6,666 nucleotides of DNA, taken from assembly GCA_013202615.1 (NCBI GenBank), contig JABMRL010000105.1, forward strand, positions 1 to 6,666, written 5' to 3'. The stretch is from Dehalococcoidia bacterium (lineage in GTDB: Bacteria > Chloroflexota > Dehalococcoidia > Dehalococcoidales > RBG-16-60-22). The position numbers and the translations under genes are program-made. Below the pieces are notes generated by a model, which searched no databases, had not been told where the DNA came from, and saw nothing but the letters and a program-made list of their open reading frames with translations. Positions 1-5,682 of this stretch are shown here, one piece after another (position 1 is the stretch's first letter; every line of letters starts with the position of its first letter).

Positions 1-291
1 CGGGCAGGAAATTTCCCAGTTCTGGCAGTGCTGGCAGTGGAAGTTGCATCCCCACCCCCCGATGGAGAAAGCGAGTGAGCCGGGGTAAAAGTGGAAAAGG
101 GGTTTTTTCTCTATCGGGTCGGCCGCCACCGATGAAGCTTTGGCGTAGTTCAGGTTATATAAAACGCCGTGTCGATTCTGGTACATGCGGCAGACGCCGA
201 ACTTTTCTGGGTTAATAGTACAGCGCCACTGGCAGATATTGCATTGCACCCTTGAATCGGGAAGCTTCTGGTAGAGCATTGCCTCGGGCAT
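1..291 (-). CDS. amrS: AmmeMemoRadiSam system radical SAM enzyme (AmrS-like), 5' part only
   Basis: This is the first 97 codons of a minus-strand gene that continues past the left edge of the window. I translated it by hand from the ATG at 291. Residues 82-89 read CNFHCQHC, the radical SAM Cx3Cx2C motif that binds the 4Fe-4S cluster, followed by QNW. A second cysteine set precedes it (C17, C20, C24, C34; Cx2Cx3Cx9C), and a DPIEKKPL-HF-PGS block spans residues 58-72. This order is typical of the pyruvate-formate-lyase-activase-like enzymes of the AmmeMemoRadiSam system (AmrS), which co-occur with AMMECR1 and Memo proteins. The substrate of the family is not established. GAGG at 300-303 sits 8 nt before the ATG and supports this start. 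The C-terminal part and any amrA/amrB neighbours lie outside the window. Family assignment is confident; the gene symbol is less so. Confidence 0.88.
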   Translation of the reverse strand, partial: MPEAMLYQKLPDSRVQCNICQWRCTINPEKFGVCRMYQNRHGVLYNLNYAKASSVAADPIEKKPLFHFYPGSLAFSIGGWGCNFHCQHCQNWEISCP

Positions 292-299
292 GACTCGTA

Positions 300-303
300 C
301 CTC
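300..303 (-). promoter_or_regulatory. Ribosome binding site of the radical SAM gene
   Basis: The minus strand reads GAGG, 8 nt before the ATG at 291. It favours that start over the in-frame ATG four codons further in. Confidence 0.55.
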
Positions 304-320
304 GCTCGTTAATTAACCTC

Positions 321-329
321 ATTATATCA
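321..329 (-). promoter_or_regulatory. Extended -10 promoter element for the minus-strand radical SAM gene
   Basis: Read on the minus strand, this is TGATATAAT, a perfect TATAAT preceded by the extended -10 TGn. No good -35 lies 16-18 bp upstream, as is usual for extended -10 promoters. It lies about 30 nt upstream of the start codon at 291. This is a sequence match only. Confidence 0.45.
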
Positions 330-368
330 CTCCAGCAACGTCAAATATATATCCCGGGGACACAGCCG

Positions 369-389
369 GAAAGCGCTGCCACCGCTTTT
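369..389. repeat. Small inverted repeat in the divergent intergenic region
   Basis: AAAGCG (370-375) and CGCTTT (383-388) form a 6-bp stem around a 7-nt loop, followed on the plus strand by a short T/C-rich stretch. It sits just upstream of the plus-strand -35 element. It could be a protein-binding dyad or a weak hairpin. No plus-strand gene ends here, so a terminator role is unlikely. Confidence 0.3.
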
Positions 390-392
390 CTC

Positions 393-421
393 TTTACGAA
401 AGAGGGATAAGCAATTATAAT
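393..421 (+). promoter_or_regulatory. Putative sigma-70-type promoter for the DRTGG-domain gene
   Basis: TTTACG (393-398, four of six matches to TTGACA) is separated by 17 bp from a perfect TATAAT (416-421). Transcription would start near 428, leaving a leader of about 40 nt before the ATG at 470. It is the only good match in the gap and probably drives the plus-strand genes that follow. Confidence 0.55.
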
Positions 422-469
422 GAAAAGGCATGTTTCGGTTGTGAATATAAAAAGCGGGAGGCACGCTAT

Positions 470-1495
470 ATGGTTGCTTTACTCATAGTATCGGCGCAGG
501 AGGCAGCGGGCAAAACCACCGTTGCCGTTGGCCTTGGCCAGAAGTTGCTGGACGAAGGAAAGAAGGTCGGTTATCTCAGGCCTTCGGTCGGTGAAAAACC
601 GTCGGACAGCCCGGCAGGAGATGCTGATTTTACCAGGCAGGCTTTGAACTTAACGGAGGAAGTCGGCCTGTTAAGCCCGTCATTAGCGGGGGGGAAGCCA
701 CTGGCGGATAAGGTCAGGCAGGCTTACATCGAAGTCTCTCAGAACAAGGATTTGGTCATTATTGAAGGATACTGCGGGCCAACGCCGGACGATGCCGACA
801 GTAAAGCAGCATATGAAATCGCCGAGGCTTTAAAAGCCAGGGTAATCGTTGTGGAGAACTATGCGGGTGGGCAATCGGCGCCGCAGTACGCTGCCAGCTA
901 TCTTGGCTTCGGCGAAAACCTGCTTGGCTTCATCTTAAACAAGGTGCCGCAGCGGGAACTGAAACGCACCTGCGAGGAATTAACCTCTCGGCTCAGCGGG
1001 GCAGAAATGCGCATACTCGGTGTCCTGCCCGAGGAGAGGGCACTGCTGGCGTTTACGGTGGGCGAGCTGGCCGAGCAGATAAAAGGGGAGATGCTGAATA
1101 ACGGAGAAAAATCGATGGCGCTGGTGGAAAGTGTTATGACCGGGGCGATGTGCGTTGATTCCGGGCTGGACTATTTCGGACGCAAATCCAACAAAGCGGT
1201 GGTGGTCAGGCACGACCGTCCGGACATGCAGATGGCGGCGCTGGAAACAGCGACCAGGTGCCTTGTTATCAGCGGTGGTGGGGAGCCAATTGACTATGTC
1301 CGTTTCAAGGCGGAAGAAAAAAACATCCCCGTCATTATGACTCAGAATGACACAGACACGGTCATAAAGCATATCGAGGCCCTGCTGGAAAGCACCAGGT
1401 TTCATCAGGATAAAAAGTTAAACAAACTGGCCGAAGTCATGCAGGCGAACCTCGATTTCAAGGCGATATATGCCGGGATGGGCCTGGCGACTTAA
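470..1495 (+). CDS. P-loop NTPase with C-terminal DRTGG domain (Pta N-terminal-like)
   Basis: The 341-residue cytosolic protein has two parts. The N-terminal part (about 1-200) is a dethiobiotin-synthetase/cobyrinate-synthase-like P-loop fold. Its Walker A is SAQEAAGKTT (8-17), it has a Walker B-like DLVIIEG (94-100), and it has LNKVP at 156-160. The C-terminal part (about 205-310) resembles a DRTGG domain, with the characteristic HDRPDMQMAAL segment at 248-258. This pair also forms the N-terminal regulatory half of long phosphotransacetylases, but the catalytic acetyl-transfer domain is absent and the gene stops with a normal TAA. In Pta the region is linked to ligand sensing; the role of the stand-alone version is unknown to me. 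GGGAGG at 456-461, 8 nt upstream, supports the ATG. It lies 113 nt upstream of purM on the same strand, so a functional link is possible but not shown. Confidence 0.8.
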   Translation: MVALLIVSAQEAAGKTTVAVGLGQKLLDEGKKVGYLRPSVGEKPSDSPAGDADFTRQALNLTEEVGLLSPSLAGGKPLADKVRQAYIEVSQNKDLVIIEGYCGPTPDDADSKAAYEIAEALKARVIVVENYAGGQSAPQYAASYLGFGENLLGFILNKVPQRELKRTCEELTSRLSGAEMRILGVLPEERALLAFTVGELAEQIKGEMLNNGEKSMALVESVMTGAMCVDSGLDYFGRKSNKAVVVRHDRPDMQMAALETATRCLVISGGGEPIDYVRFKAEEKNIPVIMTQNDTDTVIKHIEALLESTRFHQDKKLNKLAEVMQANLDFKAIYAGMGLAT

Positions 1496-1525
1496 CAGTT
1501 GTCGAGATATATTGAAGTTATTAAG

Positions 1526-1540
1526 GCAAAACGCTTTTGC
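1526..1540. repeat. Perfect inverted repeat upstream of purM, possible operator
   Basis: GCAAAA (1526-1531) and TTTTGC (1535-1540) flank a CGC centre, giving a 15-bp dyad. The right arm runs into TGCTGTAAT (1538-1546), which resembles an extended -10. The layout therefore suits repressor control of a purM promoter. It could also be a weak hairpin after the preceding gene, but no T-run follows. Confidence 0.4.
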
Positions 1541-1546
1541 TGTAAT
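1538..1546 (+). promoter_or_regulatory. Possible extended -10 promoter for purM
   Basis: TGCTGTAAT matches TGn plus TGTAAT (five of six to TATAAT). No convincing -35 lies at 17 bp spacing: TTGAAG at 1512-1517 is too far, at 23 bp. It is the best candidate in the 113-nt gap, but weak, and purM may simply be read from the promoter at 393-421. Confidence 0.25.
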
Positions 1547-1597
1547 CTGCGCTGGGACTGTGACATTGATATATTTGACGCACCGAATGATTGAATC

Positions 1598-1602
1598 AGG
1601 TG
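1598..1602 (+). promoter_or_regulatory. Ribosome binding site that fixes the purM start
   Basis: AGGTG lies 6 nt before the ATG at 1609. The in-frame TTG at 1591 has no comparable purine-rich site, so the ATG is preferred. Confidence 0.55.
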
Positions 1603-1608
1603 TTGTCT

Positions 1609-2625
1609 ATGACCAGTAAAAAAACCAGACACACATATGCCGCCGCGGGGGTTGATATTGATGCTGCTGCCAGAGCCAAGGCGCTAATCGGGGAACAGGC
1701 AAAAACCACCCACCGCCCGGAAGTATTGAGCGGCATCGGCTTCTTTGGCGGTCTTTTCGAATTCAAGGGGTATGAGCAGCCCGTTCTGGTTTCCAGCGTG
1801 GATGGCGTCGGCACCAAGCTGAAGATAGCCGCCGCTATGGGCAAACACGATACCATAGGCATTGACCTGGTGAATCACTGTGTCAACGACATCCTCACCA
1901 GCGGGGCGGAGCCCCTGTTCTTTCTGGATTACATTGCCATGGGCAAACTGGCGCCGGAGCAGGTGGCAGCGATTGCTACTGGACTGGCAAGGGCCTGTCG
2001 GGAGGTCGGCTGTGCGCTCATCGGCGGAGAGACCGCCGAGATGCCGGGGCTTTATTCCGGTGAGGACTATGACCTTGCCGGCTTCATTATCGGGGTGGTG
2101 GAGAAAGAGAAAATCATCAGGGGCATAACCATAAAAGCCGGCGATGCGGTTATTGGCCTGCCATCCAGCGGACTGCATACCAATGGCTATTCCCTGGTGC
2201 GCAAAGTATTCGATGCTGGCGATTTCAAGAAGCATTTCTCAGAGCTGGGAAGGACACTGGGCGAAGGGCTCCTCGAGCCGCACCGCTGCTATTATCATCA
2301 GTTGAAACCATTGTTGCCTCAGATTAAGGGGATAGCGCACATCACCGGTGGCGGCCTGGTTGACAACATACCCCGTGTGCTGCCGGAGGGCCTGGGCGTC
2401 CGCCTGAACAAAGAGTCATGGACGGTGCCCCCGGTATTTAAGCTGATTCAGGACAGGGGAAACGTTGACGCGGCTGAGATGTACCGCGTGTTCAATATGG
2501 GCGTTGGCATGGCAATAGTCTGCGCGCCCGATGATGTTTCGGGACTTATCGGGAAATTACCGGAAGCAAAAGTGATTGGTGAGGTGGTGAAGCAGGAAGG
2601 TTCGGACCGGGTTCTCATTAAGTGA
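1609..2625 (+). CDS. purM: Phosphoribosylformylglycinamidine cyclo-ligase (AIR synthetase)
   Basis: PurM converts FGAM to 5-aminoimidazole ribonucleotide with ATP, the fifth step of de novo purine synthesis, in the cytosol. The 338 residues from the ATG match the family's usual length of about 340. Clear family motifs are YAAAGVDID (10-18), the nucleotide-binding SSVDGVGTKLK (62-72), HCVNDILTSGAEPLFFLDY (90-108), GGETAEMPGLY (139-149), GLPSSGLHTNGYSL (183-196), HITGGGLVDNIPRVLP (244-259) and FNMGVGM (295-301). The LLEPHRCYY segment (221-229) departs from the more usual LLxPTRxY, a minor variation. The reading frame stays open upstream to a TTG at 1591, but AGGTG at 1598-1602 points to the ATG. 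It is followed after 25 nt by the alkylation-repair gene and, two genes on, by purH, so it is probably co-transcribed with them. Confidence 0.97.
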   Translation: MTSKKTRHTYAAAGVDIDAAARAKALIGEQAKTTHRPEVLSGIGFFGGLFEFKGYEQPVLVSSVDGVGTKLKIAAAMGKHDTIGIDLVNHCVNDILTSGAEPLFFLDYIAMGKLAPEQVAAIATGLARACREVGCALIGGETAEMPGLYSGEDYDLAGFIIGVVEKEKIIRGITIKAGDAVIGLPSSGLHTNGYSLVRKVFDAGDFKKHFSELGRTLGEGLLEPHRCYYHQLKPLLPQIKGIAHITGGGLVDNIPRVLPEGLGVRLNKESWTVPPVFKLIQDRGNVDAAEMYRVFNMGVGMAIVCAPDDVSGLIGKLPEAKVIGEVVKQEGSDRVLIK

Positions 2626-2636
2626 ACCTGAGCGGT

Positions 2637-2654
2637 GAGAGCAGAGAGTAATGC
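2637..2654 (+). repeat. Leader repeat copy 1 (start region of the alkylation-repair gene)
   Basis: The 18 nt here match 16 of 18 positions of 3339-3356. Both copies run from the ribosome binding site through the ATG and its next base, ending in AGTAATGC. Confidence 0.5.
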
Positions 2655-3337
2655 AGTACAACGAGATTATCCAAAAAATAAAGTCAATGGCCAGCCCTGA
2701 AAATACGGCGGGCATGGCGAGGTTCGGCATCAATGTTACCAGCGCTTACGGGATATCTGTTCTCACACTGCGAAAAATGGTCAAAGAAATAGGCAAAGAC
2801 CATGAGCTGGCGCTGGAGCTCTGGGAATCCGGCATCCATGAGGCGAGGTTGCTTGCCTGCCTGATTGACCGACCGGATATGGTTACCGGGGAACAGATGG
2901 AGAACTGGGTGAAGGGCTTTGATTCCTGGGACGTCTGCGATGTTTGCTGTGGCCATCTTTTTGACCGGACTGCGGCAGCTTACCAGAAGGCTAGGGAGTG
3001 GAGTGAAAGAGAGGAAGAATTCGTCAAACGGGCCGGCTTTGCCCTGATGGCAGCGCTGTCCGTTCATGATAAAAAGGCATCTGATAAAACTATGGCCGGA
3101 TTTCTGCCGATAATCAAAAGAGAGGCTGTAGACGAGAGAAATTTCGTGAAAAAAGCGGTCAACTGGGCATTGCGACAGATCGGCAAGCGCAATATGAATC
3201 TAAATGAAATGGCGATAAGGACTGCCGGAGAGATTAAACAAATCGACTCCAAAAGCGCCCGCTGGATTGCCGGCGATGCCATTAGAGAGTTGACCGGCGA
3301 GAAGGTGCAGAGGAAGCTGGCCGGGGTGAAAGAATAA
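2651..3337 (+). CDS. DNA alkylation repair protein (AlkD-like DNA glycosylase)
   Basis: This 228-residue, all-helical protein of the HEAT-like DNA alkylation repair family (AlkC/AlkD, COG4912) has the usual length. AlkD excises positively charged alkylated bases such as N3- and N7-alkylpurines without base flipping. The residues used by Bacillus cereus AlkD (W109, D113, R148, W187) seem to be present. W93 and D97 in FDSWDVCDVCC keep the four-residue spacing, R127 lies in VKRAGF, and W172 lies in KAVNWALRQIGK. These matches are by eye. The gene starts 25 nt after purM behind a modest GAGAG site (2644-2648) and ends 15 nt before the next gene, so it belongs to the purM-purH transcript. It has no evident role in purine synthesis and is probably an inserted or hitchhiking repair gene. 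Confidence 0.88.
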   Translation: MQYNEIIQKIKSMASPENTAGMARFGINVTSAYGISVLTLRKMVKEIGKDHELALELWESGIHEARLLACLIDRPDMVTGEQMENWVKGFDSWDVCDVCCGHLFDRTAAAYQKAREWSEREEEFVKRAGFALMAALSVHDKKASDKTMAGFLPIIKREAVDERNFVKKAVNWALRQIGKRNMNLNEMAIRTAGEIKQIDSKSARWIAGDAIRELTGEKVQRKLAGVKE

Positions 3338-3338
3338 A

Positions 3339-3356
3339 GAGGGCAGAAAGTAATGC
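3339..3356 (+). repeat. Leader repeat copy 2 (start region of the membrane-protein gene)
   Basis: This matches 2637-2654 at 16 of 18 positions, differing at positions 4 and 10. It includes GAGGG (3339-3343) as the ribosome binding site for the ATG at 3353. Confidence 0.5.
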
Positions 3357-3694
3357 TTAGGAAAATTTTAGCGCTTCCCGTAACTTTTATATTGTTTGTT
3401 GTAATGATTTTGTTTGATATAGCGCGATTTACAATTCTATCTCCACTTTTGGCCTTTATACTTCCTGCTGTATTACTGGCAATTTGTGGTTCAATAATTG
3501 GATTAATTTCTGGATATTTTGCAGGAGTTCAGCTTATTGCAGCGATTGTTGTTGGTATAATTTTCTTTATTACATGGCCTTTGTCTCAAAAAAGACAAGA
3601 AATAGAAATTCGTGCTCTATCTTATACGCAGGCTTTTTGGGGTGGGATTGCAGGAGGTATTTCCTGTTATTTTATAGGAAGCCTAGTAGACTAA
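3353..3694 (+). CDS. Small AT-rich integral membrane protein of unknown function
   Basis: I do not recognise this 113-residue protein. It is strongly hydrophobic, with about four likely membrane segments (roughly 5-26, 29-54, 56-76 and 92-110). A charged loop, SQKRQEIEIR (78-87), separates the third and fourth. No catalytic or metal-binding motif is evident. AGAGGG at 3338-3343 lies 9 nt before the ATG and supports translation. By hand count, 3361-3720 is about 34% GC (124 of 360), while the adjoining purM and purH are plainly GC-rich; one 60-nt block of purH, 4381-4440, is 68%. Codons here are A/T-ended far more often. It sits 15 nt after the repair gene and 29 nt before purH. The composition suggests recent acquisition, although membrane proteins are also biased toward T-rich codons. 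Confidence 0.72.
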   Translation: MLRKILALPVTFILFVVMILFDIARFTILSPLLAFILPAVLLAICGSIIGLISGYFAGVQLIAAIVVGIIFFITWPLSQKRQEIEIRALSYTQAFWGGIAGGISCYFIGSLVD

Positions 3695-3711
3695 TAAAAG
3701 CTAAATATACT

Positions 3712-3716
3712 GGAGG
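3712..3716 (+). promoter_or_regulatory. Ribosome binding site that fixes the purH start
   Basis: GGAGG lies 7 nt before the ATG at 3724. The purH frame is open far upstream, to 3484, so this site and the family's N-terminus decide the start. Confidence 0.75.
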
Positions 3717-3723
3717 ATTATTG

Positions 3724-5268
3724 ATGCGAGCTATTATCAGCGTCTCGGATAAGACCGGTGTTACTGATTTCGCCAGGGGTTTAGCCCAATTGGGCTTTGA
3801 AATATTCAGCACCGGCGGCACCAGGAAGTCGATGACGGAAGCCGGTGTGCCGGTGAAGAGCATATCCGAGATAACCGGGTTTCCTGAGATTCTTGACGGC
3901 CGGGTGAAAACGCTGCACCCGATGGTGCACGGCGGCCTGCTCGCCAGGCGGGATATACCGGCACATATGGACGAACTTGCAAAAAACAAAATCGAACCTG
4001 TCGACCTGGTGGCGGTCAACCTGTACCCGTTTGTGCAGACAGTGGCCAAAGAGGGAGTTGCCCTGGAAGAGGCGCTGGAAAACATTGATATCGGCGGGCC
4101 GACCATGATAAGGGCGGCGGCCAAGAACTTCCCCGGCGTCATCGTCGTCGTTGACCCGGCGGACTATAACATAATACTGGAAAAGCTCGGCAAGGGCGCT
4201 CTGCCTCTGGAAGAACGCAAAAGACTGGCACAAAAAGCATTTCAGCACGTTGCCATGTATGATACCGCCATTGCCCAGTACCTGAGGCAGGGTGAAGAAG
4301 GCTTCCCCGATGATATGACCATCGCCATGAAGAAGCGCTACGGGCTGCGCTACGGAGAGAACCCGCACCAGATGGCGGCCTTCTATGCCGAGCAGGTCGT
4401 CGGGGGGAGCCGTGATACCGGCATCACCCGGGCGGAGCAGCTTCACGGCAAGGAACTGTCCTATAATAATATTCTGGATGCCGATGCCGCCTGGGGGGCG
4501 GTCGTTGACTTTGCCGCGCCCACCGTGGCCATCATCAAGCACACCAACCCCTGCGGGCTGGCCAGCCATGATAACCTCGCCGAAGCATATCGGCGGGCAC
4601 TCAGCGGCGACCCCGTGGCCGCTTTCGGAGGCATTGTCGCCATAAACAGAGCCATTGACCTGGCTACGGCGGAGGAAATAAGCCCGACCTTTTACGAAAT
4701 CGTCATTGCGCCGGAATACGAGGCGAAAGCGCTGGAAGTTCTGAAGCGTAAAAAGGACCTGAGAATCCTGAAGGCAGCGCTGCCGCCGTCTTACGGCGTT
4801 TCTCACGAAGGCTATCTGGATATCCGGCGCGTGCGGGGAGGTTTCCTCGTCCAGGGTTCGGACTCTCTGGCCGAGGACAACGTCAGCCTCAAGACAGTAA
4901 CCAGGCGTGCGCCAACCGAAGCCGAAGCAGGCGACCTGCTTTTTGCCTGGCGCGCGGTCAAGCATGTGAAATCCAACGCCATTGTGCTGGCCAGGGACAA
5001 AACGCTCGTTGGCATGGGCGCCGGGCAGCCGAGTCGAATCGTCAGCGCCCAGCTAGCCGGGGAGAAGGCAGGGGATAAGACAAAGGGCAGTGTGCTCGCC
5101 TCTGACGCCATGTTCCCCTTCCCCGATGTGGTGGAAGCGGCGGCGGAGGGCGGCGTCACCGCCATCATCCAGCCCGGCGGCTCAATCAGGGATGAGGACT
5201 CCATCAAGGCGGCAGACAAGCACGATATCGCCATGGTATTCACCGGCGAAAGGCATTTCCGACACTAG
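3724..5268 (+). CDS. purH: Bifunctional AICAR transformylase / IMP cyclohydrolase
   Basis: PurH performs the last two steps to IMP: formylation of AICAR with 10-formyl-tetrahydrofolate, then ring closure. From the ATG it has 514 residues, normal for the family. The N-terminal MGS-like cyclohydrolase domain (about 1-150) shows VSDKTG (7-12), STGGT (29-33), GFPEILDGRVKTLHP (52-66), NLYPF (99-103) and NIDIGGPTMIRAAAKNF (120-136). K62, Y101, D122 and K134 match the residues described for the cyclohydrolase site. The transformylase domain (about 195-514) shows LRYGENPHQ (208-216), the catalytic K272-H273 in IKHTNPCG, AFGGIVA (300-306), VKHVKSNAI (412-420), GMGAGQPSR (430-438), SDAMFPFPD (460-468) and QPGGSIRDEDSI (483-494). 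It is intact and is the last gene of the purM-purH cluster. No clear terminator follows, but an independent promoter begins at 5348. Confidence 0.98.
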   Translation: MRAIISVSDKTGVTDFARGLAQLGFEIFSTGGTRKSMTEAGVPVKSISEITGFPEILDGRVKTLHPMVHGGLLARRDIPAHMDELAKNKIEPVDLVAVNLYPFVQTVAKEGVALEEALENIDIGGPTMIRAAAKNFPGVIVVVDPADYNIILEKLGKGALPLEERKRLAQKAFQHVAMYDTAIAQYLRQGEEGFPDDMTIAMKKRYGLRYGENPHQMAAFYAEQVVGGSRDTGITRAEQLHGKELSYNNILDADAAWGAVVDFAAPTVAIIKHTNPCGLASHDNLAEAYRRALSGDPVAAFGGIVAINRAIDLATAEEISPTFYEIVIAPEYEAKALEVLKRKKDLRILKAALPPSYGVSHEGYLDIRRVRGGFLVQGSDSLAEDNVSLKTVTRRAPTEAEAGDLLFAWRAVKHVKSNAIVLARDKTLVGMGAGQPSRIVSAQLAGEKAGDKTKGSVLASDAMFPFPDVVEAAAEGGVTAIIQPGGSIRDEDSIKAADKHDIAMVFTGERHFRH

Positions 5269-5347
5269 GGACAGAGAAGACGCGCATTGCCTGTTTCTCG
5301 AACGACTTCACACTTCTTTATATTCCCTCAATCCCGTTTAGCTGATA

Positions 5348-5376
5348 TTGACAAAACGGAAAAATCAGTATATACT
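5348..5376 (+). promoter_or_regulatory. Near-consensus sigma-70 promoter of the abrB-like/arsM unit
   Basis: A perfect TTGACA (5348-5353) is followed after 17 bp by TATACT (5371-5376, five of six to TATAAT). It is the best promoter match in the window. Transcription should start near 5383, about 38 nt before the ATG at 5421. Such a strong core promoter usually needs a repressor, and dyads overlap it. Confidence 0.8.
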
Positions 5377-5381
5377 GAATT
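5362..5381. promoter_or_regulatory. Palindromic operator candidate over the -10 box
   Basis: TCAGTATATACTGA (5365-5378) is a perfect 14-bp palindrome. Two further base pairs match on each side after one mismatched pair, giving 19-20 bp in all. It covers the whole -10 hexamer (5371-5376), so a bound protein would block RNA polymerase. The position is typical of a repressor site; the protein that binds is unknown. ArsR-family regulators and the AbrB-like product encoded just downstream are both candidates. Confidence 0.6.
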
Positions 5382-5399
5382 ATCAGTTATATATGATAA
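5380..5399. promoter_or_regulatory. Second dyad just downstream of the -10
   Basis: TTATCA (5380-5385) and TGATAA (5394-5399) form an inverted repeat with an 8-nt AT-rich centre. Its left arm repeats the ATCAGT of the first dyad (5364-5369 and 5382-5387, 18 bp apart), which suggests two tandem sites for the same regulator around the predicted transcription start. It is less symmetrical than the first. Confidence 0.45.
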
Positions 5400-5420
5400 A
5401 GGTTTTTTTGAGGTGTAGCC

Positions 5421-5666
5421 ATGACGAAAGATATGTCTGGTTGCCAGTGTCAGGTGGATGCGCTGGTCACCATCGACGCCAGGGGGCAGATAGTGCTTCC
5501 GAAAGAAGTGAGGAAGAAAGCGGCAATAGAAGCGGGCGATAAATTTATGGTGATAAGCAAAGAGTCGGGCGGGAAAGTGTGCTGCATTTTCCTGGTGAAG
5601 GCGGACTATTTTAACGAGAGCATAAAAGGCACGCTCGGGCCAATGGTGAAAGACATCGTTGAGTAA
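5421..5666 (+). CDS. AbrB/SpoVT-type DNA-binding protein, HgcAB-associated (HgcC-like)
   Basis: The 81-residue protein has a swapped-hairpin AbrB/MazE-type domain at about 13-58. The core is [19 protein letters not shown] (16-34) followed by GDKFMV (39-44). Such domains dimerise and bind operator DNA. Four cysteines stand out: C8 and C10 before the domain, and C54-C55 at its end. The pattern resembles small AbrB-like proteins annotated as HgcAB-associated (HgcC) because they sit beside mercury-methylation genes; hgcA and hgcB are absent from this window. The gene starts 5 nt after GAGGTG (5410-5415) behind its own strong, dyad-covered promoter and ends 16 nt before arsM. I infer a metal(loid)-responsive autoregulator of the arsM unit. 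An antitoxin role is less likely because no toxin gene is adjacent. Confidence 0.8.
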   Translation: MTKDMSGCQCQVDALVTIDARGQIVLPKEVRKKAAIEAGDKFMVISKESGGKVCCIFLVKADYFNESIKGTLGPMVKDIVE

Positions 5667-5670
5667 TCGT

Positions 5671-5676
5671 GAGGAG
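5671..5676 (+). promoter_or_regulatory. Ribosome binding site that fixes the arsM start
   Basis: GAGGAG lies 6 nt before the ATG at 5683. The in-frame TTG at 5659 would overlap the preceding gene and place this site inside the coding region, so the ATG is preferred. Confidence 0.65.
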
Positions 5677-5682
5677 TTTGAA

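Noticed and set aside
1591..1608. TTG start for purM
   Set aside because: No ribosome binding site precedes it. AGGTG at 1598-1602 serves the ATG at 1609, which also gives the usual PurM length.
1684..2235. Minus-strand open frame of 183 codons within purM
   Set aside because: It is antisense to well-conserved PurM motifs and shows no ribosome binding site or family features of its own.
3484..3723. In-frame upstream extension of purH giving a 594-residue protein
   Set aside because: The added 80 residues overlap the membrane-protein gene in another frame and resemble no PurH. The ATG at 3724 has GGAGG at the right distance and begins the family's conserved N-terminus.
3781..4965. Long open frame (394 codons) on the minus strand inside purH
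   Set aside because: It lies wholly antisense to an unmistakable purH. Its translation is rich in Arg, His and Gly and has no recognisable motif, as expected for the shadow of a GC-rich gene.
5269..5347. Possible terminator after purH
   Set aside because: I found only distant GAGAA/TTCTC arms with a long loop and no T-run, which is not convincing. How the purM-purH transcript ends is not visible.
5348..5542. Small open frame beginning at the -35 box of the arsM unit
   Set aside because: It starts with TTG inside the promoter, upstream of the expected transcription start, and overlaps the AbrB-like gene out of frame.
5659..5682. TTG start for arsM overlapping the AbrB-like gene
   Set aside because: The ATG at 5683 has GAGGAG 6 nt upstream, while the TTG has no such site.
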